A DNA stretch of 64,000 bases from Flavobacterium daemonense. GTDB lineage: Bacteria > Bacteroidota > Bacteroidia > Flavobacteriales > Flavobacteriaceae. Shown in pieces: positions 1 through 8,365 of this stretch. Every line of letters begins with the position of its first letter. Position 1 is the stretch's first letter. Both the position numbers and the translations under genes were made by a program. The notes beneath the pieces are model-generated. The model saw only the letters and a list, made by a program, of their open reading frames with translations, was not told the DNA's origin and ran no database searches. Location of the stretch: assembly GCF_007341385.1 (NCBI RefSeq), contig NZ_VJYD01000018.1, positions 30,429 through 94,428 of the forward strand, given 5' to 3'.

Positions 1-195
1 ATAATGTAGAGACTTAACTGGCGTCTCAGGAATTGTAAAGTACAAATTAAAATAAATCCTGAAAGCACAACCAATAACAAATTAACAGAAATTTGTACAT
101 TTTTATACCTAATAATGTATCTCCAATTCTGATTTGCAACGTATCTTTATGACCTCAAACTTTATTTAACAGAGCAACAATTAAAATTATAAATT

Positions 196-1359
196 GTGAA
201 AAAAAATCTTTTACTGACTGTAATTCTAGCAAGTAATTTTGCGATACATTCTCAAAACAAAACCATAACAATCACCAATACTTTAGCGACCGACAGAGAA
301 TTTGAAACAGTCGAATTAACTAAAAAAATACTGGGTTTGCCAACAGCGGCAAAACTTGATAATTATATCATTAAAAACAACAATTCAATTTTAGAAACCC
401 AAACTGTTGATAATGATGGCGACGGAAATATGGATGTCCTTTTGTTTCAACCAAAAATTAAAGCAAAATCAAAAGAGGAATTTGAAGTTTTAGTTGGAAC
501 TAATCCGAATGCATCGCAAGTTGCAAGCTGCTATTCTAGATTTGTACCCGAAAGAATTGATGATTATGCATGGGAAAACAACAAGGTCGCTTTTAGAGCA
601 TATGGACCAGTGGCGCAAAAAATGGTCGAAGATAAAGTTCCCGGAGGTGCCTTGACGAGCGGAATTGATGCTTGGTTAAAAAGAGTCGAGTATCCAATCA
701 TCAACAAATGGTATGATAAAATGACTACCGGAAAGGGAACTTATCATAAAGATACGGGTGAAGGTCTAGACAATTTTCAGGTTGGCGACAGCCGAGGAAT
801 TGGCGGAATTGCTGTAAATATTGATGGAAAATATTATTTTTCAAAGAATTTTGTCAGCTGGAAAACCATTACAACAGGACCAATCAGAACGAGTTTTATT
901 TTAACTTATGCAGACTGGGATGCAAAGGGAAACAAAATAACTGAATCAAAATTGATTAGTCTGGATTACGGAAGCTATCTTTCACGTTATGAAACATCAA
1001 TTACTGGAACTAAAACTATTGCTGTCGGGATAACGCTTCATGATAAAAAAGGAACTATTGGAACTGATTTAAAAAAGGGATGGCTGAGTTATTGGGAACC
1101 ACTTGATGATTCTGAAATTGGAATGGGAATAGTTGCACCAAAAAATACTCTGACAAGCTTTGATAATCACGTTACAAACGAAAAAGAATTAAGCAATTTG
1201 TACGGGAATATCTCGGTTAAAAACGAAAAAGCAATTTATTATACCGGTTTTGGATGGAAAAAAGGAAGTCCATTTCAAACCAAACAAGAATGGGAAACGT
1301 ATTTGACTTCTTTTGCAGAGAAAATAAATAATCCGCTTGTTGTTAAGGTGAAGAAGTAA
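196..1359 (+). CDS. DUF4861 domain-containing secreted protein
   Basis: A 387-residue protein with an N-terminal signal peptide (basic MKKN, hydrophobic stretch, likely cleavage after about residue 20, before QNKTITI). The rest resembles the DUF4861 family by its opening NTL-x-x-DREFETVEL and the motif VDNDGDGNMDVLLFQP near residue 75. Family members are extracytoplasmic proteins often encoded beside GH88/GH105 and pectin or ulvan enzymes; no biochemical function is assigned to them that I can name with certainty. The start is GTG, chosen because it gives a complete signal peptide. It is separated from the convergent LacI gene by a palindromic element. The first 195 bases of the window are AT-rich and hold no gene I can support. 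Confidence 0.75.
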   Translation: MKKNLLLTVILASNFAIHSQNKTITITNTLATDREFETVELTKKILGLPTAAKLDNYIIKNNNSILETQTVDNDGDGNMDVLLFQPKIKAKSKEEFEVLVGTNPNASQVASCYSRFVPERIDDYAWENNKVAFRAYGPVAQKMVEDKVPGGALTSGIDAWLKRVEYPIINKWYDKMTTGKGTYHKDTGEGLDNFQVGDSRGIGGIAVNIDGKYYFSKNFVSWKTITTGPIRTSFILTYADWDAKGNKITESKLISLDYGSYLSRYETSITGTKTIAVGITLHDKKGTIGTDLKKGWLSYWEPLDDSEIGMGIVAPKNTLTSFDNHVTNEKELSNLYGNISVKNEKAIYYTGFGWKKGSPFQTKQEWETYLTSFAEKINNPLVVKVKK

Positions 1360-1370
1360 TCTTCTCATTT

Positions 1371-1476
1371 TTGTCATTTCGACCGAAGGGAGAAATCACA
1401 CTAGAAACTCCGCAAAGAAAATCACCAATCTTTGTCGACTCACTAGTGTGATTTCTCCCTTCGGTCGAAATGACAA
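1371..1476. repeat. Long palindromic element, family A copy 1
   Basis: Near-perfect inverted repeat with arms of about 33 bp, beginning ttgtcatttcgaccgaagg and ending in its complement, around a loop of about 40 bp containing caatctttgtcgac. It lies between two convergent genes. The loop word 'caatctttgt' and the tgtca/tgaca termini recur in the other family A copies. Confidence 0.85.
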
Positions 1477-1486
1477 TCTTTGTGTT

Positions 1487-2611
1487 TTACCTTACTTTCG
1501 CAGGAGAATAATTTTCTTTTAAAATAATTTCAAGCGGGATATAATTTGTTTGCTCCGTCTCTTCCTGAAGCACTAATTTTTTATACAAATAATTAATCCC
1601 CATATAACCCTGCTCTTCTGGTCTTTGGTTGATTAAAAAATCGATTATTCCTTTGTTCAAATATTCAATATTTTCGTTTAGCAAATCGAAACCAATAATT
1701 CGGATGCCGTTTATATTGTTTTTTTCTAGAAATCGAGCTACAATATATGCCCTAGAATTTGGTACAAAAATACTGTTGATACCTTTAAACATTTCCACAC
1801 AAAGCTGATCGATACCGGAATCTTTAATGGTAATTTCAGAAAACTTGAAATTTGTCAATTCGTCGTGATCCTTAAAATAAGAATAGAATCCGTCAATTCG
1901 CTGCAGATACACCGATGTGCTTTCGATTTCTCTTGCAATTTTGAAAATCAAAACCTGTCTTTCATTTTTAACTGCAAAACTAATTAGTCTTCCAGCCAAA
2001 TAACCACTCTGAAAAGCATCTTGACCCACATACGCATGTCCATTTTCCTCAGAGATATTTGAATCGATCATCACAACCGGAATATTTTTCTTTTCATATT
2101 CCTTTAAAAACCGAACCGAATCTTCGTAAAAAATTGGTGCAAAAAGCAGTCCGTCACAATCAAAATCGATGACTTTTTCAATCTGCTTCTGAAAAGATTC
2201 TTTATTAAAATCGTAGAAAAAATAATCCAGCACAATACCAAATTTCGCAAACTCGGCAGCCGCTTTTTCGACTCCAGAAATCTGGCTTTTCCAGTATTCC
2301 AAATTTTCATATTTGGGTAAAAAAACCGCGATGCGAAACTTTTTATTCAGTGCCAAATTACTTGCGAGAATATTTCGTTTGTAACCATATTCTTCAATAA
2401 TGGCATTTACCTTATCAACATTTTCTTGAGCTACTTGTCCGCGGTTATGAATGATTCTGTCAACCGTTCCAGGCGAGACATTTGCTAGTGCTGCTATTTC
2501 TTTGATCGTTATGATATCGCTGATTTTTAAGTTAAAAAAATTAATTACCCACGTAAAAATATTATTATTTTCATCAAATATAAGTTGTTTTACATAACTT
2601 TTTATATACAT
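1487..2611 (-). CDS. LacI-family transcriptional regulator
   Basis: DNA-binding repressor-type protein with a LacI helix-turn-helix (ITIKEIAALANVSPGTVDRI, then HNRGQVA) followed by a periplasmic-binding-protein-like sensor domain (from about FRIAVFLPKYENLEYW to the C-terminus). The open frame runs up to a GTG at 2647; I prefer the ATG at 2611 (374 residues). Even so, about 33 residues precede the helix-turn-helix, which is unusual, and no good ATG lies nearer, so the start is uncertain. It is divergent from the YhcH/eda/uxuB/uxuA operon and is the natural candidate to regulate uronate catabolism. A LacI-type palindrome lies just upstream of the ATG. The ligand is unknown; a uronate or KDG-type intermediate is inference. 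Confidence 0.85.
   Translation of the reverse strand: MYIKSYVKQLIFDENNNIFTWVINFFNLKISDIITIKEIAALANVSPGTVDRIIHNRGQVAQENVDKVNAIIEEYGYKRNILASNLALNKKFRIAVFLPKYENLEYWKSQISGVEKAAAEFAKFGIVLDYFFYDFNKESFQKQIEKVIDFDCDGLLFAPIFYEDSVRFLKEYEKKNIPVVMIDSNISEENGHAYVGQDAFQSGYLAGRLISFAVKNERQVLIFKIAREIESTSVYLQRIDGFYSYFKDHDELTNFKFSEITIKDSGIDQLCVEMFKGINSIFVPNSRAYIVARFLEKNNINGIRIIGFDLLNENIEYLNKGIIDFLINQRPEEQGYMGINYLYKKLVLQEETEQTNYIPLEIILKENYSPAKVR
2575..2582 (-). promoter_or_regulatory. Possible -7 element (TATATTTG) inside the LacI reading frame
   Basis: On the minus strand TATATTTG matches the Bacteroidota -7 consensus TAnnTTTG. No TTG is found at the expected distance upstream. If it were the true promoter, translation would have to begin downstream of it, close to the helix-turn-helix, where no ATG exists in frame. 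Reported only because the regulator's start is unresolved. Confidence 0.2.
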
Positions 2612-2622
2612 TTGTAAAATAC

Positions 2623-2636
2623 CGTGTGCGTACACG
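2623..2636. promoter_or_regulatory. Candidate LacI-family operator
   Basis: Imperfect palindrome CGTGTG-CG-TACACG with a central CpG, the typical geometry of LacI-family operators. It sits 11 bp upstream of the preferred ATG of the LacI gene and about 320 bp from the divergent uronate operon, so autoregulation is the simplest reading. It is a GC-rich word in an otherwise very AT-rich stretch. Confidence 0.5.
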
Positions 2637-2647
2637 CAAAAATACAC

Positions 2648-2958
2648 AAACGATTAAAACAAAAGAGTATTAAGTTGTTTTTTTATTCTTTAAAATAGTT
2701 TAAAACCTTAGTTTCAAATAATTATAAAAAATAAACTCAAATAATTAATATTCAATATTTTTTAATGTATTATCAAAAGTAAAACTTTAAATAATTTTAA
2801 ATTATAAAACATACATTTTCAAGTATTTAAAGAAACAGAAAATGCAATTAATGTCAAAAACATGACATTATAAAACTAAATAACTAAAAACCAATAAAAT
2901 ACAATAGTTTATTTAAACAAAATATTAAACAAAAAACATTTCAAATAAACCAAATAAA
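2648..2958. other. AT-rich divergent intergenic region
   Basis: About 310 bp between the LacI gene and the uronate operon. It is extremely AT-rich, with no open frame, no clear TAnnTTTG promoter and no second copy of the LacI-type palindrome. The promoter of the uronate operon must lie here but I cannot place it. Confidence 0.5.
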
Positions 2959-3408
2959 ATGATAGTAGATTCATTGCACAATGCAGCAAAATATTTCGGG
3001 TTGCATCCTAATTTCAAAACAGCTTTTGATTATGTGAGTCAGAATGACGTTACGAAACTTGAAGAAGGAGTTTTGGAAATTGCAAAAGGATTAAAACTGA
3101 TCGTAATTGCAGGCGAAGGAACAACCAAAGAACAAAGCATTAAAGGTTTTGAATGCCACGACAAAAACATTGACATTCAAATTGTGATTCAAGGTCCAGA
3201 AACCTACGCGTGGAAACCGAGAGAAAAATGTGTGAGCCCAAATGGTGATTACAGCGATGAAAAAGACGTTCGTTTTTTTCATGATCAACCAGATATGTTT
3301 TTTCAATTGCAGGAAAAACAATTTGCGATTTTATATCCAGAAGATGTCCATGCCGCAATGATTGGCGAAGGATCGTTGAAAAAATTGGTTTTTAAAGTAA
3401 AAATCTAG
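2959..3408 (+). CDS. YhcH/YjgK/YiaL family protein (DUF386)
   Basis: A 149-residue cytoplasmic protein of the YhcH/YjgK/YiaL cupin-like family, recognisable by the opening MIVDSLHNAAKYFGLHPNF, the segment HDKNIDIQIVIQGPE and the C-terminal block FAILYPEDVHAAMIG with the conserved Glu, Asp and His residues of the beta-barrel pocket. Family members bind a metal and are encoded with sugar-acid catabolic genes; a role in epimerising or opening sugar acids has been proposed. It is the first gene of a tight plus-strand operon (2 bp before the KDPG aldolase), which supports a role in uronate catabolism here. Confidence 0.85.
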   Translation: MIVDSLHNAAKYFGLHPNFKTAFDYVSQNDVTKLEEGVLEIAKGLKLIVIAGEGTTKEQSIKGFECHDKNIDIQIVIQGPETYAWKPREKCVSPNGDYSDEKDVRFFHDQPDMFFQLQEKQFAILYPEDVHAAMIGEGSLKKLVFKVKI

Positions 3409-3410
3409 AC

Positions 3411-4076
3411 ATGAACTCGATTAAAAACACAGCAGAAATTATTGCAAAGCAAGGCATGCTTCCTTTGTATTTCAATACTAGTGAAACTGTGAGTATTGAA
3501 GTACTTCGTGCTTTATACAAAGCAGGAATCAGAGCGGTTGAATACACAAACCGCGGTGCAGAAGCTTTAGTGAATTTCAAAAAAATGGTGGAAGTCAGAA
3601 ATGCAGAAATGCCAGAAATGCTTTTAGGAATTGGCACTATTAAAAACGAATCACAAGCAAAAGATTTTCATGAGGCAGGCGCAGATTTCTTTATTAGTCC
3701 CGGTTTTGTTCCAGAAGTTAATGCTTTTCTAAAAGATAAAAACGCACTTTATACTCCTGGCTGCATGACGCCTACAGAAATTATAGCGGCAGAAAATTCG
3801 GGAGTAACTTTCATAAAACTATTTCCGGGAAACATTCTTGGCCCAGAATTTATGAGCAGTATTAAAGATGTTTTTCCGCAGCTGACTTTTATGGTGACCG
3901 GAGGTGTTGATACCACACATGCCAGCATACAAAGCTGGTTTTCTGCAGGTGTATCGGCAGTTGGAATGGGCAGCAAACTCATTACCAAAAAACGCATGAA
4001 CGAAGCAGATTATGCGACAATCGAAATTGAAACAAAAAAAGTGCTCGAGGCAATTGAGACTTTGCGAAAACAATAA
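3411..4076 (+). CDS. eda: KDPG/KHG aldolase (2-dehydro-3-deoxy-phosphogluconate aldolase)
   Basis: Class I aldolase of 221 residues that splits 2-keto-3-deoxy-6-phosphogluconate into pyruvate and glyceraldehyde-3-phosphate, the last step of uronate breakdown. The single TIM-barrel domain shows PGCMTPTEI and the Schiff-base lysine K136 in GVTFIKLFPG, followed by the phosphate-binding FMVTGGV. Length is normal for the family. It sits 2 bp after the YhcH-family gene and 8 bp before the fructuronate reductase gene, so it is translated as part of that operon. No KDG kinase, needed to make its substrate, is present in the window. Confidence 0.95.
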   Translation: MNSIKNTAEIIAKQGMLPLYFNTSETVSIEVLRALYKAGIRAVEYTNRGAEALVNFKKMVEVRNAEMPEMLLGIGTIKNESQAKDFHEAGADFFISPGFVPEVNAFLKDKNALYTPGCMTPTEIIAAENSGVTFIKLFPGNILGPEFMSSIKDVFPQLTFMVTGGVDTTHASIQSWFSAGVSAVGMGSKLITKKRMNEADYATIEIETKKVLEAIETLRKQ

Positions 4077-4084
4077 CTATTTAC

Positions 4085-4897
4085 ATGGATTCACTATTTA
4101 ATTTAAAAGGAAAAATTGCACTTATTACAGGCGGTGCCGGCGTACTTGGCAGCAACTTTGCAAACGTTTTGGCAAAACAAGGCGTGATTGTCGGGATCGT
4201 TTCTCAATCGCTTGAAAAAGCAGAAAAAACCGTAAAAACTATCGAAGAAAACGGTGGACAAGCTTTTGCTGTTCAAGCCAATGTTTTAAAGAAAGAAGAG
4301 GTAGAAAAAGCAAGAGATTTTATTGTTGAGAAATACGGACGTCTGGATATTCTGATCAATGCAGCCGGCGGAAATATGCCCGGCGCTACAATTCAGCCAG
4401 ATCAATCGGTTTACGACATGAAAACCGAAGATTTACAGCAAGTAATCGACTTGAATATCATTGGAACAATGCTTCCTTCTCAGGTATTTGCAGCACTTTT
4501 TGCAAAACAAAAATCAGGAAACATTATCAATATTTCATCAGCATCAGCACAAAGACCATTAACGAGAGTAGTTGGATATTCGGCTTCAAAAGCGGCAATT
4601 GATAATTTCACACAATGGATGGCGGTTGAACTAGCTACAAAATATGGCGAGGGAATTCGTGTAAATGCTATTTCGCCAGGATTTTTCATTGGTGAACAAA
4701 ACCGTGCTTTACTACTGACTCCAGACGGAAAATTGACGCCAAGAGGCGAAAAAATCATTGGCCAAACTCCTATGGGAAGATTTGGAACTCCTGAAGATAT
4801 TGACGGTGCACTTTTATATTTATGCAGCGACATGTCAAAATTCGTAACTGGAACGGTATTAAAAGTTGACGGCGGTTTTGCAGCAACGAGTATTTAG
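4085..4897 (+). CDS. uxuB: SDR-family D-mannonate oxidoreductase (fructuronate reductase)
   Basis: A 270-residue short-chain dehydrogenase: nucleotide-binding motif ITGGAGVLGSNFA near residue 14, the block INAAGGNMPGAT near residue 92, and the catalytic pair Y165/K169 in GYSASKAAID. The AGGN-x-P-x-AT block is typical of the SDR type of D-mannonate oxidoreductase, which reduces D-fructuronate to D-mannonate. The mannonate dehydratase gene follows directly, which supports this over the related KduD (2-keto-3-deoxygluconate 5-dehydrogenase), the main alternative. The symbol is assigned by family and context; it is not homologous to the long-chain UxuB of E. coli. Confidence 0.8.
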   Translation: MDSLFNLKGKIALITGGAGVLGSNFANVLAKQGVIVGIVSQSLEKAEKTVKTIEENGGQAFAVQANVLKKEEVEKARDFIVEKYGRLDILINAAGGNMPGATIQPDQSVYDMKTEDLQQVIDLNIIGTMLPSQVFAALFAKQKSGNIINISSASAQRPLTRVVGYSASKAAIDNFTQWMAVELATKYGEGIRVNAISPGFFIGEQNRALLLTPDGKLTPRGEKIIGQTPMGRFGTPEDIDGALLYLCSDMSKFVTGTVLKVDGGFAATSI

Positions 4898-4921
4898 ATT
4901 AAAAAACAACAAACCAAAATA

Positions 4922-4948
4922 CCTACAAGGTTTTAAAAACCTTGCAGG
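4922..4948. repeat. Intercistronic hairpin
   Basis: Inverted repeat cctacaaggtttt / aaaaaccttgcagg between the uxuB-like and uxuA genes. There is no T-run on the plus strand, so it looks more like a short palindromic repeat or mRNA-stabilising hairpin than a terminator. Confidence 0.55.
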
Positions 4949-4964
4949 AAATAAATAATATAAA

Positions 4965-6149
4965 ATGGAACAAACATTACGCTGGTTCGGACCAAATGAC
5001 CCTGTTTCTTTACAAGATATTGCTCAAACTGGAGCAACCGGGATTGTAACCGCTTTACACCATATTCCAAACGGAGAAGTTTGGAGCATTGAAGAAATCA
5101 TTAAACGAAAAGTCGAAATTGAGCACCAAGACGGCGACCCTAAAAAAGGCGCTTCGGGCTTGACTTGGTCGGTTGTTGAAAGTGTTCCGGTGCATGAAGA
5201 CATTAAAAAGAAAACCGGAAATTATCTTCAATACATTGAAAACTACAAAGAAAGCATTCGAAATTTAGCTTTGTGCGGCATTAAATGCATTTGCTACAAC
5301 TTTATGCCTGTTTTAGATTGGTCAAGAACCGATTTATCTTATACGGTTGAAGATGGTTCAAAAGCGCTTCGTTTTGACATTAACGCTTTTGCTGCTTTTG
5401 AATTGTATATTTTGAAAAGACCAGGTGCAGAAAAAGAATATTCGGCAGAGCAAATTCAGAAAGCCAAAGCCTATTTTGAAGCCATGACTGCTGAGGATAA
5501 AGTAAAATTACAGCAAAATATTTTGGCGGGACTTCCGGGTGCTGAAGAAGCTTATACAGTTGAAGATTTCTTGGTGACTTTAAGTGCTTATAATCATGTT
5601 GACAGACAAGCTTTAAAAAATAATCTTTTTTCTTTTTTGAAAGAAATTATTCCGGTAGCCGAAAGTAAAGGCGTTTTGATGGCGATTCATCCAGACGATC
5701 CTCCCTACCCTATTTTAGGTTTGCCGAGAGTGGTAAGCACAGAAGAAGATTTGGTTGATTTAATGAATGCAGCACCTTCAAAATCAAACGGATTTACAAT
5801 GTGTACGGGTTCTTACGGCGTTCGCGCTGACAATGATTTACCTGGAATGGTGCGACGTCACGGCGATAAAATGAATTTTATTCACTTAAGAAGCACGCAG
5901 CGTGATGAAGAAGGAAGTTTCTATGAAGCGAACCATCTTGAAGGTGATGTTGATATGTATGAAGTAGTAAAAGCGATTTTAGAAGTTGAAAAAAGAAACA
6001 ACAGCAAATTGCCAATGCGTCCTGACCATGGTCATCAAATGCTGGATGATTTAAAGAAAAAAACAAATCCGGGATATTCTGCAATTGGACGTTTAAGAGG
6101 TTTAGCAGAGTTGCGCGGACTGGAATTAGGGATTAAAAGATCTTTATAA
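4965..6149 (+). CDS. uxuA: Mannonate dehydratase
   Basis: Dehydrates D-mannonate to 2-keto-3-deoxy-D-gluconate in the glucuronate branch. The 394-residue length and whole sequence fit UxuA: opening MEQTLRWFGPNDPVSL, TGIVTALHHIPNGEVW, the metal-site segment MAIHPDDPPYPILGLPR, and the C-terminal MRPDHGHQMLDD containing catalytic and metal-binding His/Asp. It is a TIM-barrel enzyme using Fe/Mn. Last gene of the YhcH-eda-uxuB-uxuA operon; a family A palindrome follows it. Uronate isomerase (UxaC), needed to reach fructuronate, is not in the window. Confidence 0.97.
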   Translation: MEQTLRWFGPNDPVSLQDIAQTGATGIVTALHHIPNGEVWSIEEIIKRKVEIEHQDGDPKKGASGLTWSVVESVPVHEDIKKKTGNYLQYIENYKESIRNLALCGIKCICYNFMPVLDWSRTDLSYTVEDGSKALRFDINAFAAFELYILKRPGAEKEYSAEQIQKAKAYFEAMTAEDKVKLQQNILAGLPGAEEAYTVEDFLVTLSAYNHVDRQALKNNLFSFLKEIIPVAESKGVLMAIHPDDPPYPILGLPRVVSTEEDLVDLMNAAPSKSNGFTMCTGSYGVRADNDLPGMVRRHGDKMNFIHLRSTQRDEEGSFYEANHLEGDVDMYEVVKAILEVEKRNNSKLPMRPDHGHQMLDDLKKKTNPGYSAIGRLRGLAELRGLELGIKRSL

Positions 6150-6202
6150 AGGGATTTGGCCACGACGCGAAATTTTTTTTTTCACGCAGATCTAAAGTTT
6201 AG

Positions 6203-6308
6203 TTTGTCATTCCGAGGAACGAGGAATCTCCACAAGAAACTCTGCAAACTAAATCGACAATCTTTGTCGAGCTACTTGCGGAGATTCCTCGTTCCTCGGA
6301 ATGACAAA
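6203..6308. repeat. Long palindromic element, family A copy 2
   Basis: Inverted repeat with termini tttgtcattccgaggaacg and its complement, arms about 30 bp, central part containing caatctttgtcgagc. It lies in the 270-bp gap between uxuA and the beta-helix gene; the rest of the gap holds words of the 'tttgcg' type and no gene. Confidence 0.85.
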
Positions 6309-6420
6309 AAGAACTTTGCGACTTTGCGTGATTAAAAACATAAAGCTTAAAAAAATCTTTCCGTCTTTGCGCCTTCGTGGCAAAAAAAAAAAATAACTAA
6401 CCAAAAAACCACAAACCACC

Positions 6421-8049
6421 ATGATTCGTTCAGCCATATTTACCTTTTGCAGTCTGGTTGTGAATATTGCAATGGCGCAGGAATTGCCGAAAATCATTAC
6501 TTCAAAAACCAACTATCTTCCCGATTTTAGTTTTGCCGGCTATCATTTTGGCGAAAGCGCGCTTCCTGAATTTCAAGGAAAAATCATCAATGCAACTGAT
6601 TTTGGTGTAAAAGCAAATGATAATCTAGACGACTCAAAAGCACTTTTAAAAGCTTTAAAAGCTGCCAATGCCGTTGATGGAAATGTGATCCTGCAATTGC
6701 CAGAAGGCCGAATTATTCTGAGTGATATTCTCTACATCGAGAGAAGCAATTTTGTACTTCGTGGTGCGGGTTCTGGTGAAAAAGGAACAGAAATTTATTG
6801 CCCAAGACCAATGATGTATCTTAAAGATCCTGAATCTTTGGCTGAATTGCGAGAATACCTAACCACTTTTGACAAAAGACAACGCGAATCTGAAAACAAC
6901 ATCGACTTGCCTTTTTCACAATATGCTTGGTCTGGAGGGTTCATTTGGACGCAAGTTTCGGGTGAACGTGTAAAATCGTATTTGGATAAATATGAACCAG
7001 AACCAGCATATTTAGCTAAAGTCAGTTCTGGAAAAATGGGTGATTTTAACATCAACGTTTCTGAAGTTAAAAACTTAAAAGTTGGAGATATTGTCGAATT
7101 GCAATTATTCAATAAAGACGGTGAAAATGGCGAAATCATAAAAGATTTATACCAAGGTGCCAATGTAAAACCGGGCTCACATCATTGGAATTTTCCAAAA
7201 CTTCCAATTGTTCGCCAACAAGTTGAAATCGTAAAAATATCTGGCTCTAAAATCACTTTAAAAACACCTTTAACCATTGCAATAAAGCCAAGTTATCAGG
7301 CGCAATTAGTTGAATGGAAACATTTGAACGAAGTCGGAATTGAGCATCTTCGTTTTACTTTTCCTGATATTCCGCGTGTGGCCCATCACGTTGAACCTGG
7401 AAATAACGGAATATTTTTAACTCGTCTTTTCAACAGTTGGGTTGAAGATGTAAAAATCACAAATGCCGACAGCGGTATTTTAGCCGAAGAAGTTTCAAAT
7501 GTTACGATTCAGGATATTACAACAGATGGAACGCATTTGGCACATTATACAGTGACTTTAGGCGGTGTTCATAATGTATTGGTAAAGAATCTGAAAATAT
7601 ATAATTCGTCGGTTCATCCTTTGAGTTTTAACACTTTTTCGACTAAAAACGTGTATCAAAACTGTGAGATTTTTACAGATCCGGTTTTAGATCAACATTC
7701 GGGAGCTAATCATCAAAATTTATTTGACAATATCACAGTGCATTTAAAAACAGCCAAAAATAACAGCTATGCTTTATTTGGAGGTGGCGGCGCTGAATAC
7801 TGGAAACCATCCCACGGACCTTTCAGTACTTTTTGGAATTTAAATGTTCAAGTCGAAAATCCCGATGCATCAAAACCAGTGTTATTATACGGAATGAAAG
7901 ACGGTGCTTTTGCCCGAATCATTGGCGTACACGGAAATACAAAATTTGAAATCAAATACGACGTCGATCCTTATATTGAATTTTTAAACATGCCGATAGA
8001 GAAGATTCCGTCGCTATATGATTATCAATTAAAAAAAAGGTTAAAATAG
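6421..8049 (+). CDS. Secreted right-handed beta-helix protein (pectate lyase 3-like)
   Basis: A 542-residue protein with a signal peptide (MIRSAIFTFCSLVVNIAMA, cleavage likely before QELPK). Residues about 50-125 fit the Pectate_lyase_3 type start of a parallel beta-helix (NATDFGVKANDNLDDSKALL, then VILQLPEGRI). Later coils are marked by VEDVKITNADSGI, VSNVTIQDITTDGT and VLVKNLKIYNSS. The helix is interrupted by an insertion at about 140-290. A polysaccharide lyase or hydrolase role is plausible given its place between uronate and glycosidase genes, but I see no residue set that fixes an enzyme class. Loss of catalysis and a binding role cannot be excluded. Confidence 0.7.
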   Translation: MIRSAIFTFCSLVVNIAMAQELPKIITSKTNYLPDFSFAGYHFGESALPEFQGKIINATDFGVKANDNLDDSKALLKALKAANAVDGNVILQLPEGRIILSDILYIERSNFVLRGAGSGEKGTEIYCPRPMMYLKDPESLAELREYLTTFDKRQRESENNIDLPFSQYAWSGGFIWTQVSGERVKSYLDKYEPEPAYLAKVSSGKMGDFNINVSEVKNLKVGDIVELQLFNKDGENGEIIKDLYQGANVKPGSHHWNFPKLPIVRQQVEIVKISGSKITLKTPLTIAIKPSYQAQLVEWKHLNEVGIEHLRFTFPDIPRVAHHVEPGNNGIFLTRLFNSWVEDVKITNADSGILAEEVSNVTIQDITTDGTHLAHYTVTLGGVHNVLVKNLKIYNSSVHPLSFNTFSTKNVYQNCEIFTDPVLDQHSGANHQNLFDNITVHLKTAKNNSYALFGGGGAEYWKPSHGPFSTFWNLNVQVENPDASKPVLLYGMKDGAFARIIGVHGNTKFEIKYDVDPYIEFLNMPIEKIPSLYDYQLKKRLK

Positions 8050-8054
8050 GAAAA

Positions 8055-8130
8055 TAGACTCAAAGGTACAGAGAGGCAAAGGTTTCTTTGTTTGAGCTTT
8101 GAACCTCTGAACCTTTGCCAATTTGAGCCA
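8055..8130. repeat. AAAGGTTT/CCTTTG palindromic repeat, copy 1
   Basis: Imperfect inverted repeat built from words such as aaaggtacagag, gcaaaggttt and aacctttgcc just downstream of the beta-helix gene. A related copy follows the GH88 gene at about 14050-14120. Confidence 0.5.
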
Positions 8131-8141
8131 AATAAAAACAA

Positions 8142-8294
8142 TTTAAACACATAGAAACATAGCTTTTAGATACGCGAAAAAAGGCGTTTCACTTGCATAA
8201 ATAATCATAGATTTTGCATGGAAGCTATGTGTGGAAAACTAGTTTTTTTCAATCAACTTTAAAAAAGAAAAACCTATGTTTCTATGTGTTTAAA
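8142..8294. repeat. Palindromic element, family B copy 1
   Basis: Starts tttaaacacatagaaacata and ends with its complement. Inside are the words aaaaaaggcgtttcac and agctatgtgtgg. About 153 bp, no coding capacity. It fills most of the 316-bp gap before the hybrid two-component regulator; the remaining bases show no recognisable promoter. Confidence 0.85.
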
Positions 8295-8365
8295 AATTCA
8301 GCGGCATTAATCAATCTGACAAAACCTCTGAAACCATATACAACTCTAACCAAAAAATAAATGCT

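Noticed and set aside
4085..4897. Assignment of the SDR protein as KduD
   Set aside because: The AGGN-x-P-x-AT block and the adjacent uxuA favour a mannonate oxidoreductase; KduD remains the second choice.
6795..7163. 122-codon minus-strand frame inside the beta-helix gene
   Set aside because: Antisense shadow of a well-supported gene; no signal, motif or promoter of its own.
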